The notes under the pieces are model-generated. The model saw only the letters and a program-made list of their open reading frames with translations. It made no database searches and was not told where the DNA came from. A DNA stretch of 64,000 bases, taken from an uncultured Christensenella sp. (GTDB lineage Bacteria > Bacillota > Clostridia > Christensenellales > Borkfalkiaceae). The stretch's first letter is position 1. Each line of letters opens with the position of its first letter. The DNA lies in contig CAJUET010000002.1 of the NCBI GenBank assembly GCA_910585595.1, forward strand, positions 62,001 to 126,000, written 5' to 3'. The translations under genes and the position numbers were made by a program. This document shows, piece by piece, positions 28,381 through 37,004 of this stretch.

Positions 28381-30414
28381 TTAAAGCTTTGTCCAAACGT
28401 GTTCCAAATACGTTTCTTTCAATAACACGGCGTTTGCCGCGCCGTCTGCGGAAACCGAAGGTGAAACGGTTTGAACGGTACCGTCCTCCTCCGTTTTTTC
28501 CGCTTTCCAACCGCTGTATTCAAAGGCAACGCTCTCCAAGCCCGTACAGCCGTTAAACGCACGACTCCCGATCGAAGCAACGCCTACGCCGACTTGAACG
28601 TTTTTCAACGCCGTATCTCCCCAAAACATCCCCGTACCGATCACGGAATCGCACGAAACGTCGGTAAGAGCCGAACACGCGTAAAATACAAAATTGCCTA
28701 CCGTTTGCAACCCGCTGCCGATTTCAACCGTTTTAAGCGAAGGATTATTGGCAAACGCATATTCTCCCAAAGTCGTAACGCTACTCCCAAGCCGCACTGA
28801 ATCGAGCGCGGCGCACTGAAACGCGTTTTTTTCCACTGAATTCAGCTTACTTCCGAAGTTGAAAGAAGTGAGTTGCGAGCAAAAATAGAACGCCTTTTCG
28901 CCGATCGTCGTCAACTTGTCTCCCGATTCGAAAGAAGTCAATTTCAAGCAATTACAAAAAGCCTGCTGACCGATAGTTTCAATATTACGCGTGCCCTCTA
29001 TCTTCGTGAGTTCTCTGCAATCGCGGAACGCCGTTCCTTCGATCGTTCGGATATTGCCGCCGCCGGTTACGCTTTCGAGCACGGCGCAGTTGCCAAACGC
29101 CTGCACGCCGATAAAGGTCACGGCGGAAGGAATTTTTACCTGTCTGAGTTTACTGCATCCCGTAAAGGCGCGGGCGTCGATTTTTTGAAGATTCTCCGGA
29201 AGAAAATCGACTTTCTCCAACGTAGTGTATCCAAAGCACATGGGCTCGATGATTTTGATCGTAGAAGATAGCTTTACGCTTTTGAGCGGACATCTGTAAA
29301 ACATTTGATTCCCGAGCACTTCCACCTGCGCTAAAAAATTTACGTTTTCGAGCGACGTACAATGTGTAAAGAGCGTATCGCCCGCCTTAGTCACCGTGGC
29401 GGGAATGGTGATCTCTGTCAAATTCTCACACTCGGCAAAAACGTTATTGCCGATCTCCGTTAAACTTTCGGGAAAATGGACGCTTCTGAGTCCGCTCTGC
29501 TGAAACGAATACGATCCCAGTTTGGAAATTTTGCCCGAAAATTGAATGTTCCGCAGGGAAGTACAACCGTAAAAGGCTTTATATCCGACCTCGGTCACGC
29601 CGCCCTGCAATTCCACGTCGATGAGCGACGTACATTTGAAAAATGCTTCCTCTTCAATTGCGGTCACCGTACGCGGTATAGAGACGGCGAGAATGCGCGT
29701 ATTGCCCGAAAACGTTTCACTATCAATACGGGTTATCGGCTTTTCGCGATAGGTAAGCGGAATCATCACGCGCAAACGGCTACCCGAATAAGCGGATACG
29801 GCATAGGAAACGATATCGGCTTCGCTGACCGCCGCATTACCGTTCGAACCAAGACCGATAAAGGTAAACGCCGTATCATAAGCGATGTTCCCGCACACTC
29901 CGCACACGGAATCGTCCGAATCGGTATAAACGTGATCGGCTTCATCCTCTCTGTAACCGCAACGCGAGCAGGCGTGATAGTGCGTATTCACAGCTTGCGT
30001 CCATTCCTTTCCGACGTCGTGCCCGAGCGCGTCGGTATTTTGCACGTCCGTTACCGTACAGCCTGCGCGCTTGCAGCGACGGGTCGTAATACCTTCGTGC
30101 GTACAATCGGCGGGAACGGTTGTTCCGTCGTCCCATTCATGTCCGAGCGGCTGCAACAAAACGCTTTCCGAATTCGTTTCGTTCGTTCCAGCGGCGTCGG
30201 AAAAAATTTTATCGCAACCACCGCAAACATAATATTCTTTATTTCCTCCCGTCAAACAGTCCGCCGCACATTCTTCGACAAGCGTCAGTACATGCGTGTG
30301 CTCTTCGGTACCGCCACCCTGCTCTCCTCCTTTGCCGCCGCACGAAGCCAGCCCCAATGCAAAGCCCGAAACGCAGGCAACAATCAAAACACTTTTTACA
30401 AACTTCTTTCTCAT
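28381..30414 (-). CDS. BspA-type leucine-rich repeat lipoprotein
   Basis: This 677-residue protein has a signal peptide with lipobox LASC (C25) and a GGKGGEQGGG linker. An N-terminal region (about 40-180) holds several small Cys-pair repeats (CGGCDKIF, CKRAGC, CSRCGY, CGVCG) of the kind seen in clostridial surface proteins. Residues 240-640 hold about 15 BspA-like LRR_5 repeats (SLxxVxLxxxVTxIGxxAFxxC). Such proteins bind host or matrix ligands or glycans; the ligand here is unknown. It is transcribed from a promoter whose spacer contains a G9 tract. The ATG has AGGAG at good spacing. Confidence 0.85.
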   Translation of the reverse strand: MRKKFVKSVLIVACVSGFALGLASCGGKGGEQGGGTEEHTHVLTLVEECAADCLTGGNKEYYVCGGCDKIFSDAAGTNETNSESVLLQPLGHEWDDGTTVPADCTHEGITTRRCKRAGCTVTDVQNTDALGHDVGKEWTQAVNTHYHACSRCGYREDEADHVYTDSDDSVCGVCGNIAYDTAFTFIGLGSNGNAAVSEADIVSYAVSAYSGSRLRVMIPLTYREKPITRIDSETFSGNTRILAVSIPRTVTAIEEEAFFKCTSLIDVELQGGVTEVGYKAFYGCTSLRNIQFSGKISKLGSYSFQQSGLRSVHFPESLTEIGNNVFAECENLTEITIPATVTKAGDTLFTHCTSLENVNFLAQVEVLGNQMFYRCPLKSVKLSSTIKIIEPMCFGYTTLEKVDFLPENLQKIDARAFTGCSKLRQVKIPSAVTFIGVQAFGNCAVLESVTGGGNIRTIEGTAFRDCRELTKIEGTRNIETIGQQAFCNCLKLTSFESGDKLTTIGEKAFYFCSQLTSFNFGSKLNSVEKNAFQCAALDSVRLGSSVTTLGEYAFANNPSLKTVEIGSGLQTVGNFVFYACSALTDVSCDSVIGTGMFWGDTALKNVQVGVGVASIGSRAFNGCTGLESVAFEYSGWKAEKTEEDGTVQTVSPSVSADGAANAVLLKETYLEHVWTKL

Positions 30415-30444
30415 ATTTTTCTCCTATCGTTTTAAGATAGGAAC

Positions 30445-30472
30445 ATTATAAGCTATTACCCCCCCCCGTCAA
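30445..30472 (-). promoter_or_regulatory. promoter of the LRR lipoprotein gene with G9 tract in the spacer
   Basis: The minus strand reads TTGACG (30472-30467), a 16-base spacer made largely of G, and TATAAT (30450-30445). The nine-G run covers 30467-30459. +1 near 30438 gives a 24-base leader with AGGAG. One extra G would make the spacer 17, the distance used almost everywhere else here. Confidence 0.7.
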
Positions 30473-30504
30473 CTTTTTTGACCTATAAACGGAAAAATCA
30501 TAAA

Positions 30505-30537
30505 AAAAATTCCGTGCGTTTTTTGCACGGAATTTTT
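30505..30537. terminator. Terminator after the guaA paralogue
   Basis: AAAAATTCCGTGC, loop GTTTTTT, GCACGGAATTTTT: 13 bp, with A/T flanks that work in both directions. It ends the guaB-guaA transcription unit (minus). Confidence 0.85.
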
Positions 30538-30545
30538 ATTCGGTT

Positions 30546-31526
30546 TTACTCCCATTCGATCGTTCCGCAAGGCTTCGGGGTCAGGTCGTAGAGCACGCGG
30601 TTCACTCCTTCCACCTCATTGGTAATGCGATCCGTAATATGCTGTAAAAGTTCGAAAGGTACGTTTTCGACGGTCGCCGTCATTGCGTCCTTCGTATTGA
30701 CTGCGCGCAAGATCACGGGATAAGCAAAGGTGCGTTTTCCGTTCTTAACGCCTACGGAACGGAAATCGGGCACCGCCGTAAAGTACTGCCAAACCTTGCC
30801 TTCCAACCCGTTCTTTGCAAACTCCTCTCTTAAAATCGCGTCGGACTCGCGCACGATTTCAAGACGGTCGCGCGTGATTGCGCCCAGGCACCTCACCCCG
30901 AGCCCCGGTCCGGGGAAGGGCTGACGGTATACCATGCCGTCGGGAAGTCCCAACGCCTTGCCCACGACGCGCACTTCGTCTTTATAGAGGAACTTCAACG
31001 GCTCTACAAGTTCGAATTTCAAATCTTCGGGAAGTCCTCCCACGTTGTGATGCGCCTTCACCCCGTCGCTCTCAATAATGTCGGGATAGATCGTGCCCTG
31101 TGCAAGAAACTCGATCCCCTCCTGCTTTCTTGCCTCTTCCTCAAACACGCGGATGAATTCGGCGCCGATGATCTTGCGCTTCTTTTCAGGCTCCGCAACC
31201 CCCGCGAGCTTATCGAGAAAACGGTCTACCGCATCCACATAAACAAGGTTTGCATTCATCTGATTGCGGAACACGTCGACGACCTGTTCCGGTTCGCCCT
31301 TTCTTAAAAGACCGTGATTGACGTGTACGCACACAAGGTTTTTTCCGATTGCTTTGATCAGGAGCGCCGCCACGACGGAAGAGTCTACGCCGCCGCTTAA
31401 AGCGAGCAATACTTTCTTGCTTCCGACTTGCTTTTTAACAAGCGCAACCTGTTCGTCGATAAATGCTTTGGCAAGATTTTCGTTCGTAATGCGTTCCATA
31501 CTCTCCGGTCTTTTGTTGTTTTCCAT
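30546..31526 (-). CDS. GMP synthase paralogue lacking the glutamine amidotransferase domain
   Basis: This 326-residue protein matches only the ATP-pyrophosphatase and dimerisation parts of GuaA. It has the P-loop SGGVDSS (44-50), VNHGLLRKGE, KKRKIIGAEFI, AQGTIYPDIIES, KAHHNVGGLP, FPGPGLGVRCLG and the terminal TIEWE. Without a GATase domain it would need free ammonia or a partner, like the separate GuaAB subunit of archaea. The full-length enzyme lies 43 bases upstream, and both copies keep the catalytic motifs, so this copy is not an obvious relic. It could be an ammonia-dependent GMP synthase or act on another XMP-like substrate. The ATG at 31526 is chosen for GGAGG; the stretch upstream shows no family similarity. 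Confidence 0.85.
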   Translation of the reverse strand: MENNKRPESMERITNENLAKAFIDEQVALVKKQVGSKKVLLALSGGVDSSVVAALLIKAIGKNLVCVHVNHGLLRKGEPEQVVDVFRNQMNANLVYVDAVDRFLDKLAGVAEPEKKRKIIGAEFIRVFEEEARKQEGIEFLAQGTIYPDIIESDGVKAHHNVGGLPEDLKFELVEPLKFLYKDEVRVVGKALGLPDGMVYRQPFPGPGLGVRCLGAITRDRLEIVRESDAILREEFAKNGLEGKVWQYFTAVPDFRSVGVKNGKRTFAYPVILRAVNTKDAMTATVENVPFELLQHITDRITNEVEGVNRVLYDLTPKPCGTIEWE

Positions 31527-31569
31527 ATTTATGTCCTCCGTAAAATGATTTTCAGTCGTTATTATGCGT

Positions 31570-33105
31570 TTACTCCCACTCGATGGTTGAAGGCGGTTTG
31601 CTCGTGATATCGTAAACGATTTTATTGGCATGTCTGACTTCGTTCGTAATGCGGGTGGAGACCTTTTCGAGCACGTCGTAAGGGATACGCGCCCAATCTG
31701 CCGTCATGGCGTCCACGCTGGTGACCGCGCGTAGCGCGATCACGTTTTCGTAAGTCCTTGCGTCGCCCTGCACCCCCACCGTTTTACAGTTGGTGAGCAC
31801 CGCAAAATACTGCCAGATCTCGCGGGAAAGCCCTGCGTTTTTGATCTCTTCGCGGAAGATAAAATCCGCCTCGCGAAGGGTTGCAAGTTTCTCTTTCGTA
31901 ATCTCGCCCATAATGCGGATTGCAAGCCCCGGACCGGGGAAGGGCTGACGGTAAACGATAGAATCGGGAAGTCCCAATTCCGTGCCGACCTTTCTTACCT
32001 CGTCTTTAAAGAGATCGCGGAGCGGCTCGATGATTTCTTTAAAATCAACGACGGACGGAAGTCCGCCCACGTTGTGGTGACTCTTGATGACGTCGCTCTT
32101 ATCCTTGCCGCTCTCTATAACGTCCGGATAAATGGTACCCTGCACGAGAAAATCGACCGCCCCGATTTTTTTCGCCTCTTCCTCGAATACTTTGATAAAC
32201 AAACTGCCGATGATCTTGCGCTTCTTTTCGGGATCGTCGGCGCCCTTGAGCTTTTGCAGAAAAATCTCGCTCGCGTCGGCTTTTATAAGGTTCATTTTCA
32301 GCCCGTATTTGAATACGTTTACGACCTCATCCGCCTCGCCCTTGCGAAGTAAGCCGTGATCGACGAAAACGCAGATAAGATTTTCGCCGACCGCTTTGTG
32401 CACAAGCGTTGCCGCAACGGCGGAATCCACCCCGCCCGACATGGCGCAAAGCACTTTTTTATTGCCGAGCTTTTCTTTGAGAAGCGCGACCTGTTCGCCG
32501 ACGAAGTTCTTCATCGTCCAATCGCCTGCGGCTCGGCACACGCGGTAGAGGAAATTTTTCAAAAGATCGTTGCCGTATTCGGAATGAACGACTTCGGGGT
32601 GAAACTGTACGCCGTATACGCGTTTATCCTCGTTTCCGAACAGCGTGACGGGACAGGTAGGCGTACTTGCAAGCACCTCGAATCCTGCGGGAATTTCGCT
32701 GATGAGATCGGTATGGCTCATCCAGCAAACGCTCGTTTGCGGAATTCCTTCCGAAAGCAGACATTCCTTTGCAAAGGAAAATTCGCGCTTGCCATACTCT
32801 CCTTTTTCGGCGTGCTCCACTTTGCCGTTCAAAGTATGCGCAATAAGCTGCGCGCCGTAACATATCCCCAAAACAGGGATCCCCAAATCGAATACCTCTT
32901 TTGAAATATGCGGCGAATGCTCGTCGTATACGCTGTTGGGTCCGCCCGTAAAAATAATGCCGATCGGAGAAAATTTCCTGATCTCTTCGATCGTCATGGA
33001 ACAGGGCTTCAATTCGCAGTACACGCCGAGATCGCGCACGCGACGGGCAATAAGCTGGTTGTACTGTCCTCCGAAGTCGAGAACGAGCACTTTTTCGTGA
33101 TTCAT
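31570..33105 (-). CDS. guaA: GMP synthase (glutamine-hydrolysing)
   Basis: This 511-residue enzyme makes GMP from XMP, glutamine and ATP. An N-terminal class I glutamine amidotransferase domain (1-195) has the nucleophile Cys in GICYGAQ and the His-Glu pair in FHPEVV. The ATP-PPase domain has SGGVDSA (about 229-235), and a C-terminal dimerisation domain ends in TIEWE. The length is normal for bacterial GuaA. It follows guaB in the same direction, with a weak hairpin between (33129-33149). The ATG at 33105 has GGAG upstream. Confidence 0.95.
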   Translation of the reverse strand: MNHEKVLVLDFGGQYNQLIARRVRDLGVYCELKPCSMTIEEIRKFSPIGIIFTGGPNSVYDEHSPHISKEVFDLGIPVLGICYGAQLIAHTLNGKVEHAEKGEYGKREFSFAKECLLSEGIPQTSVCWMSHTDLISEIPAGFEVLASTPTCPVTLFGNEDKRVYGVQFHPEVVHSEYGNDLLKNFLYRVCRAAGDWTMKNFVGEQVALLKEKLGNKKVLCAMSGGVDSAVAATLVHKAVGENLICVFVDHGLLRKGEADEVVNVFKYGLKMNLIKADASEIFLQKLKGADDPEKKRKIIGSLFIKVFEEEAKKIGAVDFLVQGTIYPDVIESGKDKSDVIKSHHNVGGLPSVVDFKEIIEPLRDLFKDEVRKVGTELGLPDSIVYRQPFPGPGLAIRIMGEITKEKLATLREADFIFREEIKNAGLSREIWQYFAVLTNCKTVGVQGDARTYENVIALRAVTSVDAMTADWARIPYDVLEKVSTRITNEVRHANKIVYDITSKPPSTIEWE

Positions 33106-33128
33106 AGTATTCTCCGTAATCAATTATA

Positions 33129-33149
33129 AAACGCCCGCGAAGGGCGTTT
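33129..33149 (-). terminator. Weak hairpin between guaB and guaA
   Basis: AAACGCCC, loop, GGGCGTTT followed on the minus strand by TATAATT rather than a T-run. It may be a partial terminator or a processing site between guaB and guaA. Confidence 0.45.
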
Positions 33150-33155
33150 ATGAAT

Positions 33156-34610
33156 TTAGTTGCGCGCGGAATAATTAGGCGCTTCTTTGCTGATAGAAAT
33201 GTCGTGAGGATGGCTTTCGAGAAGTCCCGCGTTCGTGATTTTAATAAATCTGGAATTTTTGCGGAGTTCATCGATGTTGTGTTTTCCGCAATAGCCCATG
33301 CCCGAGCGCAGTCCGCCCTTCATCTGATAGATGATCTCGGAAACGCTTCCGCGGTAAGGGACTCTTCCTTCCACGCCCTCTGGAACGAACTTCTTTTCGT
33401 TTTCCTGAAAATATCTGTCGTTCGAGCCTGCCGCCATCGCCGCAAGCGAACCCATACCCCTGTATACCTTGAAACTTCTGCCCTGATAGAGCTCGATTTC
33501 GCCGGGGCTCTCCTGCGTGCCCGCAAGCATGGAACCGATCATAACGGCGCTTCCGCCCGCCGCAAGCGCTTTTACGATGTCGCCCGAATATTTAATACCG
33601 CCGTCCGCAATAATGCGCTTGCCGTGTTTATCCGCCTCTTCCGCGCAGTCCATGACCGCGGTAAGCTGGGGAACGCCGATTCCCGCAACGACGCGCGTCG
33701 TGCAGATCGAGCCCGGACCGATCCCCACTTTCACGATATCCGCGCCCGCGTCGATGAGCGCCTTCGTCGCCTCCGCAGTCGCCACGTTGCCCGCAATAAG
33801 CGTAAGGGAAGGGAATTTCTTTTTGATCTCCGCGATTTTTTTAAGAACCATTGCGGAATGTCCGTGGGCGGTATCAATCGCGATCACATCGACCTTCGCA
33901 TCGATGAGCGCCGCCACTCTGTCCATGGTGTTCGCGGCAGTGCCCACCGCAGCGCCCACAAGAAGCCTGCCGTGCTTGTCGCGCGCACTGTTCGGATATT
34001 GAATGCTCTTTTCGATATCTTTAATCGTGATGAGCCCTTTGAGGTATCCCTTATCGTCAACGATGGGAAGTTTTTCGATACGGTGTTTGCCCAAAATATT
34101 CTTTGCGTCGTCCAGGGAAGTTTCGACGGGCGCGGTGACGAGATTATCTTTCGTCATCACGGCGGAAATGGGCTGTTCGTAATTGGTTTCGAACCGCAAA
34201 TCTCGATTCGTAAGAATGCCCACGAGCTTTCCTTCCTTCGTAACGGGAACGCCGCTGATACGGTAACGTTCCATCAGGGAGACCGCGTCTTTTACAAGAT
34301 TGTCGGGAGCGAGGAAGAAGGGATCGGTAATGACGCCGTGTTCGCTGCGCTTTACCTTATCGACCTCTTTCGCCTGTTCCTCGATCGACATATTTTTATG
34401 AATGATGCCCATTCCGCCCTCGCGCGCCATAGCAATCGCAAGGCGGCTTTCGGTCACCGTGTCCATTGCTGCGGAAACGATCGGAATATTGAGATCGATT
34501 CCCTTTGCGAGCGTGGTTTTTAAATCGACTTCCGCAGGCAGCACATCGGAAGCCTCGGGAATCAAAAGCACGTCATCAAACGTTAAACCCTCTTTTACAA
34601 TTTTGCTCAT
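33156..34610 (-). CDS. guaB: IMP dehydrogenase
   Basis: This 484-residue enzyme oxidises IMP to XMP with NAD+, the step before GMP synthase. The barrel starts TFDDVLLIPE, a CBS pair is inserted at about 95-205, and the catalytic Cys sits in GPGSICTTR (about residue 303). The flap region is FVPEGVEGRVPYRG. The ATG at 34610 has AAGGAG overlapping the end of the upstream membrane-protein gene, so translation may be coupled. It shares orientation with guaA and its paralogue. Confidence 0.95.
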   Translation of the reverse strand: MSKIVKEGLTFDDVLLIPEASDVLPAEVDLKTTLAKGIDLNIPIVSAAMDTVTESRLAIAMAREGGMGIIHKNMSIEEQAKEVDKVKRSEHGVITDPFFLAPDNLVKDAVSLMERYRISGVPVTKEGKLVGILTNRDLRFETNYEQPISAVMTKDNLVTAPVETSLDDAKNILGKHRIEKLPIVDDKGYLKGLITIKDIEKSIQYPNSARDKHGRLLVGAAVGTAANTMDRVAALIDAKVDVIAIDTAHGHSAMVLKKIAEIKKKFPSLTLIAGNVATAEATKALIDAGADIVKVGIGPGSICTTRVVAGIGVPQLTAVMDCAEEADKHGKRIIADGGIKYSGDIVKALAAGGSAVMIGSMLAGTQESPGEIELYQGRSFKVYRGMGSLAAMAAGSNDRYFQENEKKFVPEGVEGRVPYRGSVSEIIYQMKGGLRSGMGYCGKHNIDELRKNSRFIKITNAGLLESHPHDISISKEAPNYSARN

Positions 34611-34611
34611 A

Positions 34612-35241
34612 TTAAACTCCTTCGAGTAATTTTACGATATTGTCGTAGTCCGCATTGCGTTCAAAGCCTGCGTCCCCTATTTTTTCAAGCATCAGTTTGC
34701 AAAACGCGCCGTCCCTCTTTCCGACTGCCTCGACCGAAAGATATACGACGGGATTCCCCTGAGGGAATGACTTGTCCGTAGCCCCGATCGCAAATTCGCA
34801 GACGCTCTCCCTTCTCTCCTCCGAAGTTTTTGCAAGGCGGTACTTCACGCGCGAAGCAAGCCCCAAAAGATAGGAGCGCATCGCAACGTTCACGTTGCCC
34901 GCTTCGGAAGAGTCGATCTCGTACCCGTTGCAGTACACGTCGAATCTATCCCTCTGTTCGCTGTTCTCCTCTCCGTAGAGGATCCCGAATCTGTCGTCCG
35001 CGATACGGTCGTTTTCTTTTTCCGCAGCAATCACGAAAGAACGGACAAGGCAGTCTATATTGCCCGAGCGTTCGTATTCCTGAAAAGCGTAGTCGCCGCT
35101 CAGACTCTTCATTCCGAGCGACGCCGTAAAGTCCATCATTACGGAAGGCAGGCAAAAAGATACGATTCCGAAAACGGCTATCGCCACAATAAGCGTGATT
35201 CCGAGTGTGATAAGCGCAGTTCTTGTGATTGTTTTTTTCAT
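34612..35241 (-). CDS. Predicted membrane-anchored protein of unknown function
   Basis: This 209-residue protein is not recognised. One N-terminal membrane segment (TALITLGITLIVAIAVFGIVSF) is followed by about 175 mostly helical, charged residues, so it is probably anchored with the bulk outside the cell. It has no lipobox and no known catalytic motif. The stop codon lies 2 bases before the guaB ATG and overlaps its ribosome-binding site, so the gene probably leads the guaB transcript. There is no ribosome-binding site before the ATG (…GTATCTT ATG). Start at 35241 (MKKTITRT) is preferred over MYLM three codons earlier because of the Lys-rich signal start. Confidence 0.6.
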   Translation of the reverse strand: MKKTITRTALITLGITLIVAIAVFGIVSFCLPSVMMDFTASLGMKSLSGDYAFQEYERSGNIDCLVRSFVIAAEKENDRIADDRFGILYGEENSEQRDRFDVYCNGYEIDSSEAGNVNVAMRSYLLGLASRVKYRLAKTSEERRESVCEFAIGATDKSFPQGNPVVYLSVEAVGKRDGAFCKLMLEKIGDAGFERNADYDNIVKLLEGV

Positions 35242-35268
35242 AAGATACAATATATCGGCTGTTCGGAT

Positions 35269-35298
35269 ATTTTATCTATTCTATCACACACTTTACAA
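35269..35298 (-). promoter_or_regulatory. candidate promoter upstream of the guaB-leading gene
   Basis: TTGTAA (35298-35293), an 18-base spacer, TAAAAT (35274-35269) on the minus strand; +1 near 35262. A second -10-like TATATT (35254-35249) lies 7 bases before the ATG but has no matching -35. Confidence 0.5.
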
Positions 35299-35357
35299 AA
35301 AAGCAACCGTTTCAACAAAAAAGTCATGAGGCAAATGAAAAATTCATAGAGTATAGC

Positions 35358-35999
35358 ATGAAAAAATTTTCTTTTTTATTGCTTTTGACCGGACTTATTC
35401 CTCTCCTTGCCTCCTGCAAACAGAATCCAGACTACTTTTCCCACGTTTCGGAGCTCCGCTCCGACCTGTTCACGGCAAGCGAAGAAGAATTTTCTTTGAC
35501 CGTTGCCTGCATCACGCGCGAGCATCCTTATAACAACGACGGAATCAAAGCCACTCTCACCGACGTTGTGGAAATCACGCTCGAAGGCGAAGCCGACGAA
35601 TACAGAGTGTATCTTTTGGGCGGCGAACAGATCGGCGGAGAGATGTCCTTCCGCAACACGCGCGGAGACTTTTACTTTTCGCAAGGCGTAAAGTCTTTCC
35701 CCGAAACGAGCGTTACGCTCCGCGTGGAATGGGAGGACGAGCAACGCGAAATCGTCGCGACCTCCGTTAAAACGGAAAACACCCTTTCCCCCGAAAAAGC
35801 GCTGTCCCGCGCATTGACAAACGAAAAAGCAACGCTGGAAAGAATGAGCGCAAACGGAAGCTTTCAGGGCGAATTTTATGTGCGGCTCTTACGGCGCGAC
35901 AAAAACTATTATTACGTCGGTATCGTCGATCGGGACGGGAACATGATTTCCCTGCTCCTCGACAGCGAGAGCGGAGAAGTGCTCGCAAGGCACGAATAG
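35358..35999 (+). CDS. Small lipoprotein of unknown function
   Basis: This 213-residue protein has a signal peptide and lipobox LASC (C20). The remainder alternates short beta-strand patterns and a helical stretch (about 140-165), with a final domain resembling small PepSY-like folds (YYVGIVDRDGNMISLLLDSESGEVLARHE). It is not assigned to a known family. It has no ribosome-binding site; a -10-like TAGAGT ends 5 bases before the ATG but without a good -35. It lies upstream of the YiiX-like hydrolase, which has its own promoter. Confidence 0.65.
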   Translation: MKKFSFLLLLTGLIPLLASCKQNPDYFSHVSELRSDLFTASEEEFSLTVACITREHPYNNDGIKATLTDVVEITLEGEADEYRVYLLGGEQIGGEMSFRNTRGDFYFSQGVKSFPETSVTLRVEWEDEQREIVATSVKTENTLSPEKALSRALTNEKATLERMSANGSFQGEFYVRLLRRDKNYYYVGIVDRDGNMISLLLDSESGEVLARHE

Positions 36000-36008
36000 C
36001 GTAAAAGT

Positions 36009-36037
36009 TTGACTTTTTCTTCAAAATCGGCTATAAT
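36009..36037 (+). promoter_or_regulatory. promoter of the YiiX-like gene
   Basis: TTGACT (36009-36014), a 17-base spacer, TATAAT (36032-36037). +1 near 36044, two bases before the ATG at 36046. Confidence 0.85.
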
Positions 36038-36045
36038 AGCCCTTG

Positions 36046-36945
36046 ATGGAAAAAGCGCAAAAAACATTATACCGTTTTACCGCGGTGCTCTTGGGCGTGC
36101 TTGTCTTTATGGCTGCCCTCATTATTTCCTGCCTAATCGCGGACGCCGTCTGCGAACGCACCGCGCATACGACGCCCTCCTATCAGAGAGCCGACATTGC
36201 CTCCATAGCCGATAAATCGGGAAAATGGACGGACGAAGAGATCAGATTTCTATATCGGCAGACGGGGCTCGGAAAATGCGCGCTATTAAAAATGAAGAGC
36301 GAAGTCGTATACGAAAACAACGAATTTGTTCCCCTTTCGGCTCGCTTAAAAATCTTTCAGGACGCGCTCTATTATGAAGGAGAAACGGAACACGAACTCG
36401 TCGCCGACATATCGAAACGCGATTTGATGAAGGGATTTTCAGCGCCCGTCGCGCCCTTGGAAGAGGGCGACATCATGATCAATTCCTCTACGCATACGCT
36501 GGGTTTCAGGAACGGGCACGCCGCGCTCGTGCTCGATACGGAAGGGACGGTGTTGGAGTCCTTTGAACTCGGAAGAGACAGCTCGGTCAGCATAAACGGG
36601 CATTTGTGGTTTGCCGAATCCTCGAACTTTATGATATTGCGCCTGAAAGATCCCGATACGGGCGAAATCGCCGATAAAGATGTTCGCACCGAAATCGCAC
36701 GCAAAGCGAAAGCGCAGCTCAAAGGAATTCCCTACTCGATCGTAACAGGTATCTTCACCAAAAAGGATCAGGGAACTTCGCCCAAAGCAACGCACTGTTC
36801 CCACCTTGTCTGGCAGGCGTTTAAAAACGCGGGATACGATATCGATTCGAACGGCGGACTCGTCGTAACGCCGCAGGACATATCCCGTTCTCCCCTTCTC
36901 GAAGTCGTGCAGGTCTACGGCTTCGACCTCGAAAAACTTTGGTGA
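36046..36945 (+). CDS. YiiX-like permuted NlpC/P60 family cysteine hydrolase, membrane anchored
   Basis: This 299-residue protein has an N-terminal membrane segment (residues 11-34) followed by a papain-like domain with the permuted order of the YiiX/YebB group. The catalytic His is H158 in RNGHAALVLD, and the nucleophile Cys is C251 in THCSHLVWQAF, near the C-terminus. Family members hydrolyse amide or ester bonds in the envelope; the substrate is not known here. It starts at ATG 36046; a TTG at 36043 would lie before the predicted +1. It has no ribosome-binding site, and the promoter position implies a leaderless mRNA. Confidence 0.75.
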   Translation: MEKAQKTLYRFTAVLLGVLVFMAALIISCLIADAVCERTAHTTPSYQRADIASIADKSGKWTDEEIRFLYRQTGLGKCALLKMKSEVVYENNEFVPLSARLKIFQDALYYEGETEHELVADISKRDLMKGFSAPVAPLEEGDIMINSSTHTLGFRNGHAALVLDTEGTVLESFELGRDSSVSINGHLWFAESSNFMILRLKDPDTGEIADKDVRTEIARKAKAQLKGIPYSIVTGIFTKKDQGTSPKATHCSHLVWQAFKNAGYDIDSNGGLVVTPQDISRSPLLEVVQVYGFDLEKLW

Positions 36946-36967
36946 ATCATTCTTATTTTGAAACTTG

Positions 36968-37003
36968 AACGCCCGCCGCGCAAATGCGCGGCGGGCGTTT
37001 TAA
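36968..37003. terminator. Strong bidirectional terminator
   Basis: AACGCCCGCCGCGC, loop AAAT, GCGCGGCGGGCGTT with T-rich flanks, between convergent genes ending at 36945 and 37005. Confidence 0.9.
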
Positions 37004-37004
37004 T

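Noticed and set aside
34612..35357. A guanine or adenine riboswitch upstream of the guaB block
   Set aside because: The leader is about 20 bases by the best promoter, and no conserved purine-riboswitch core was seen.
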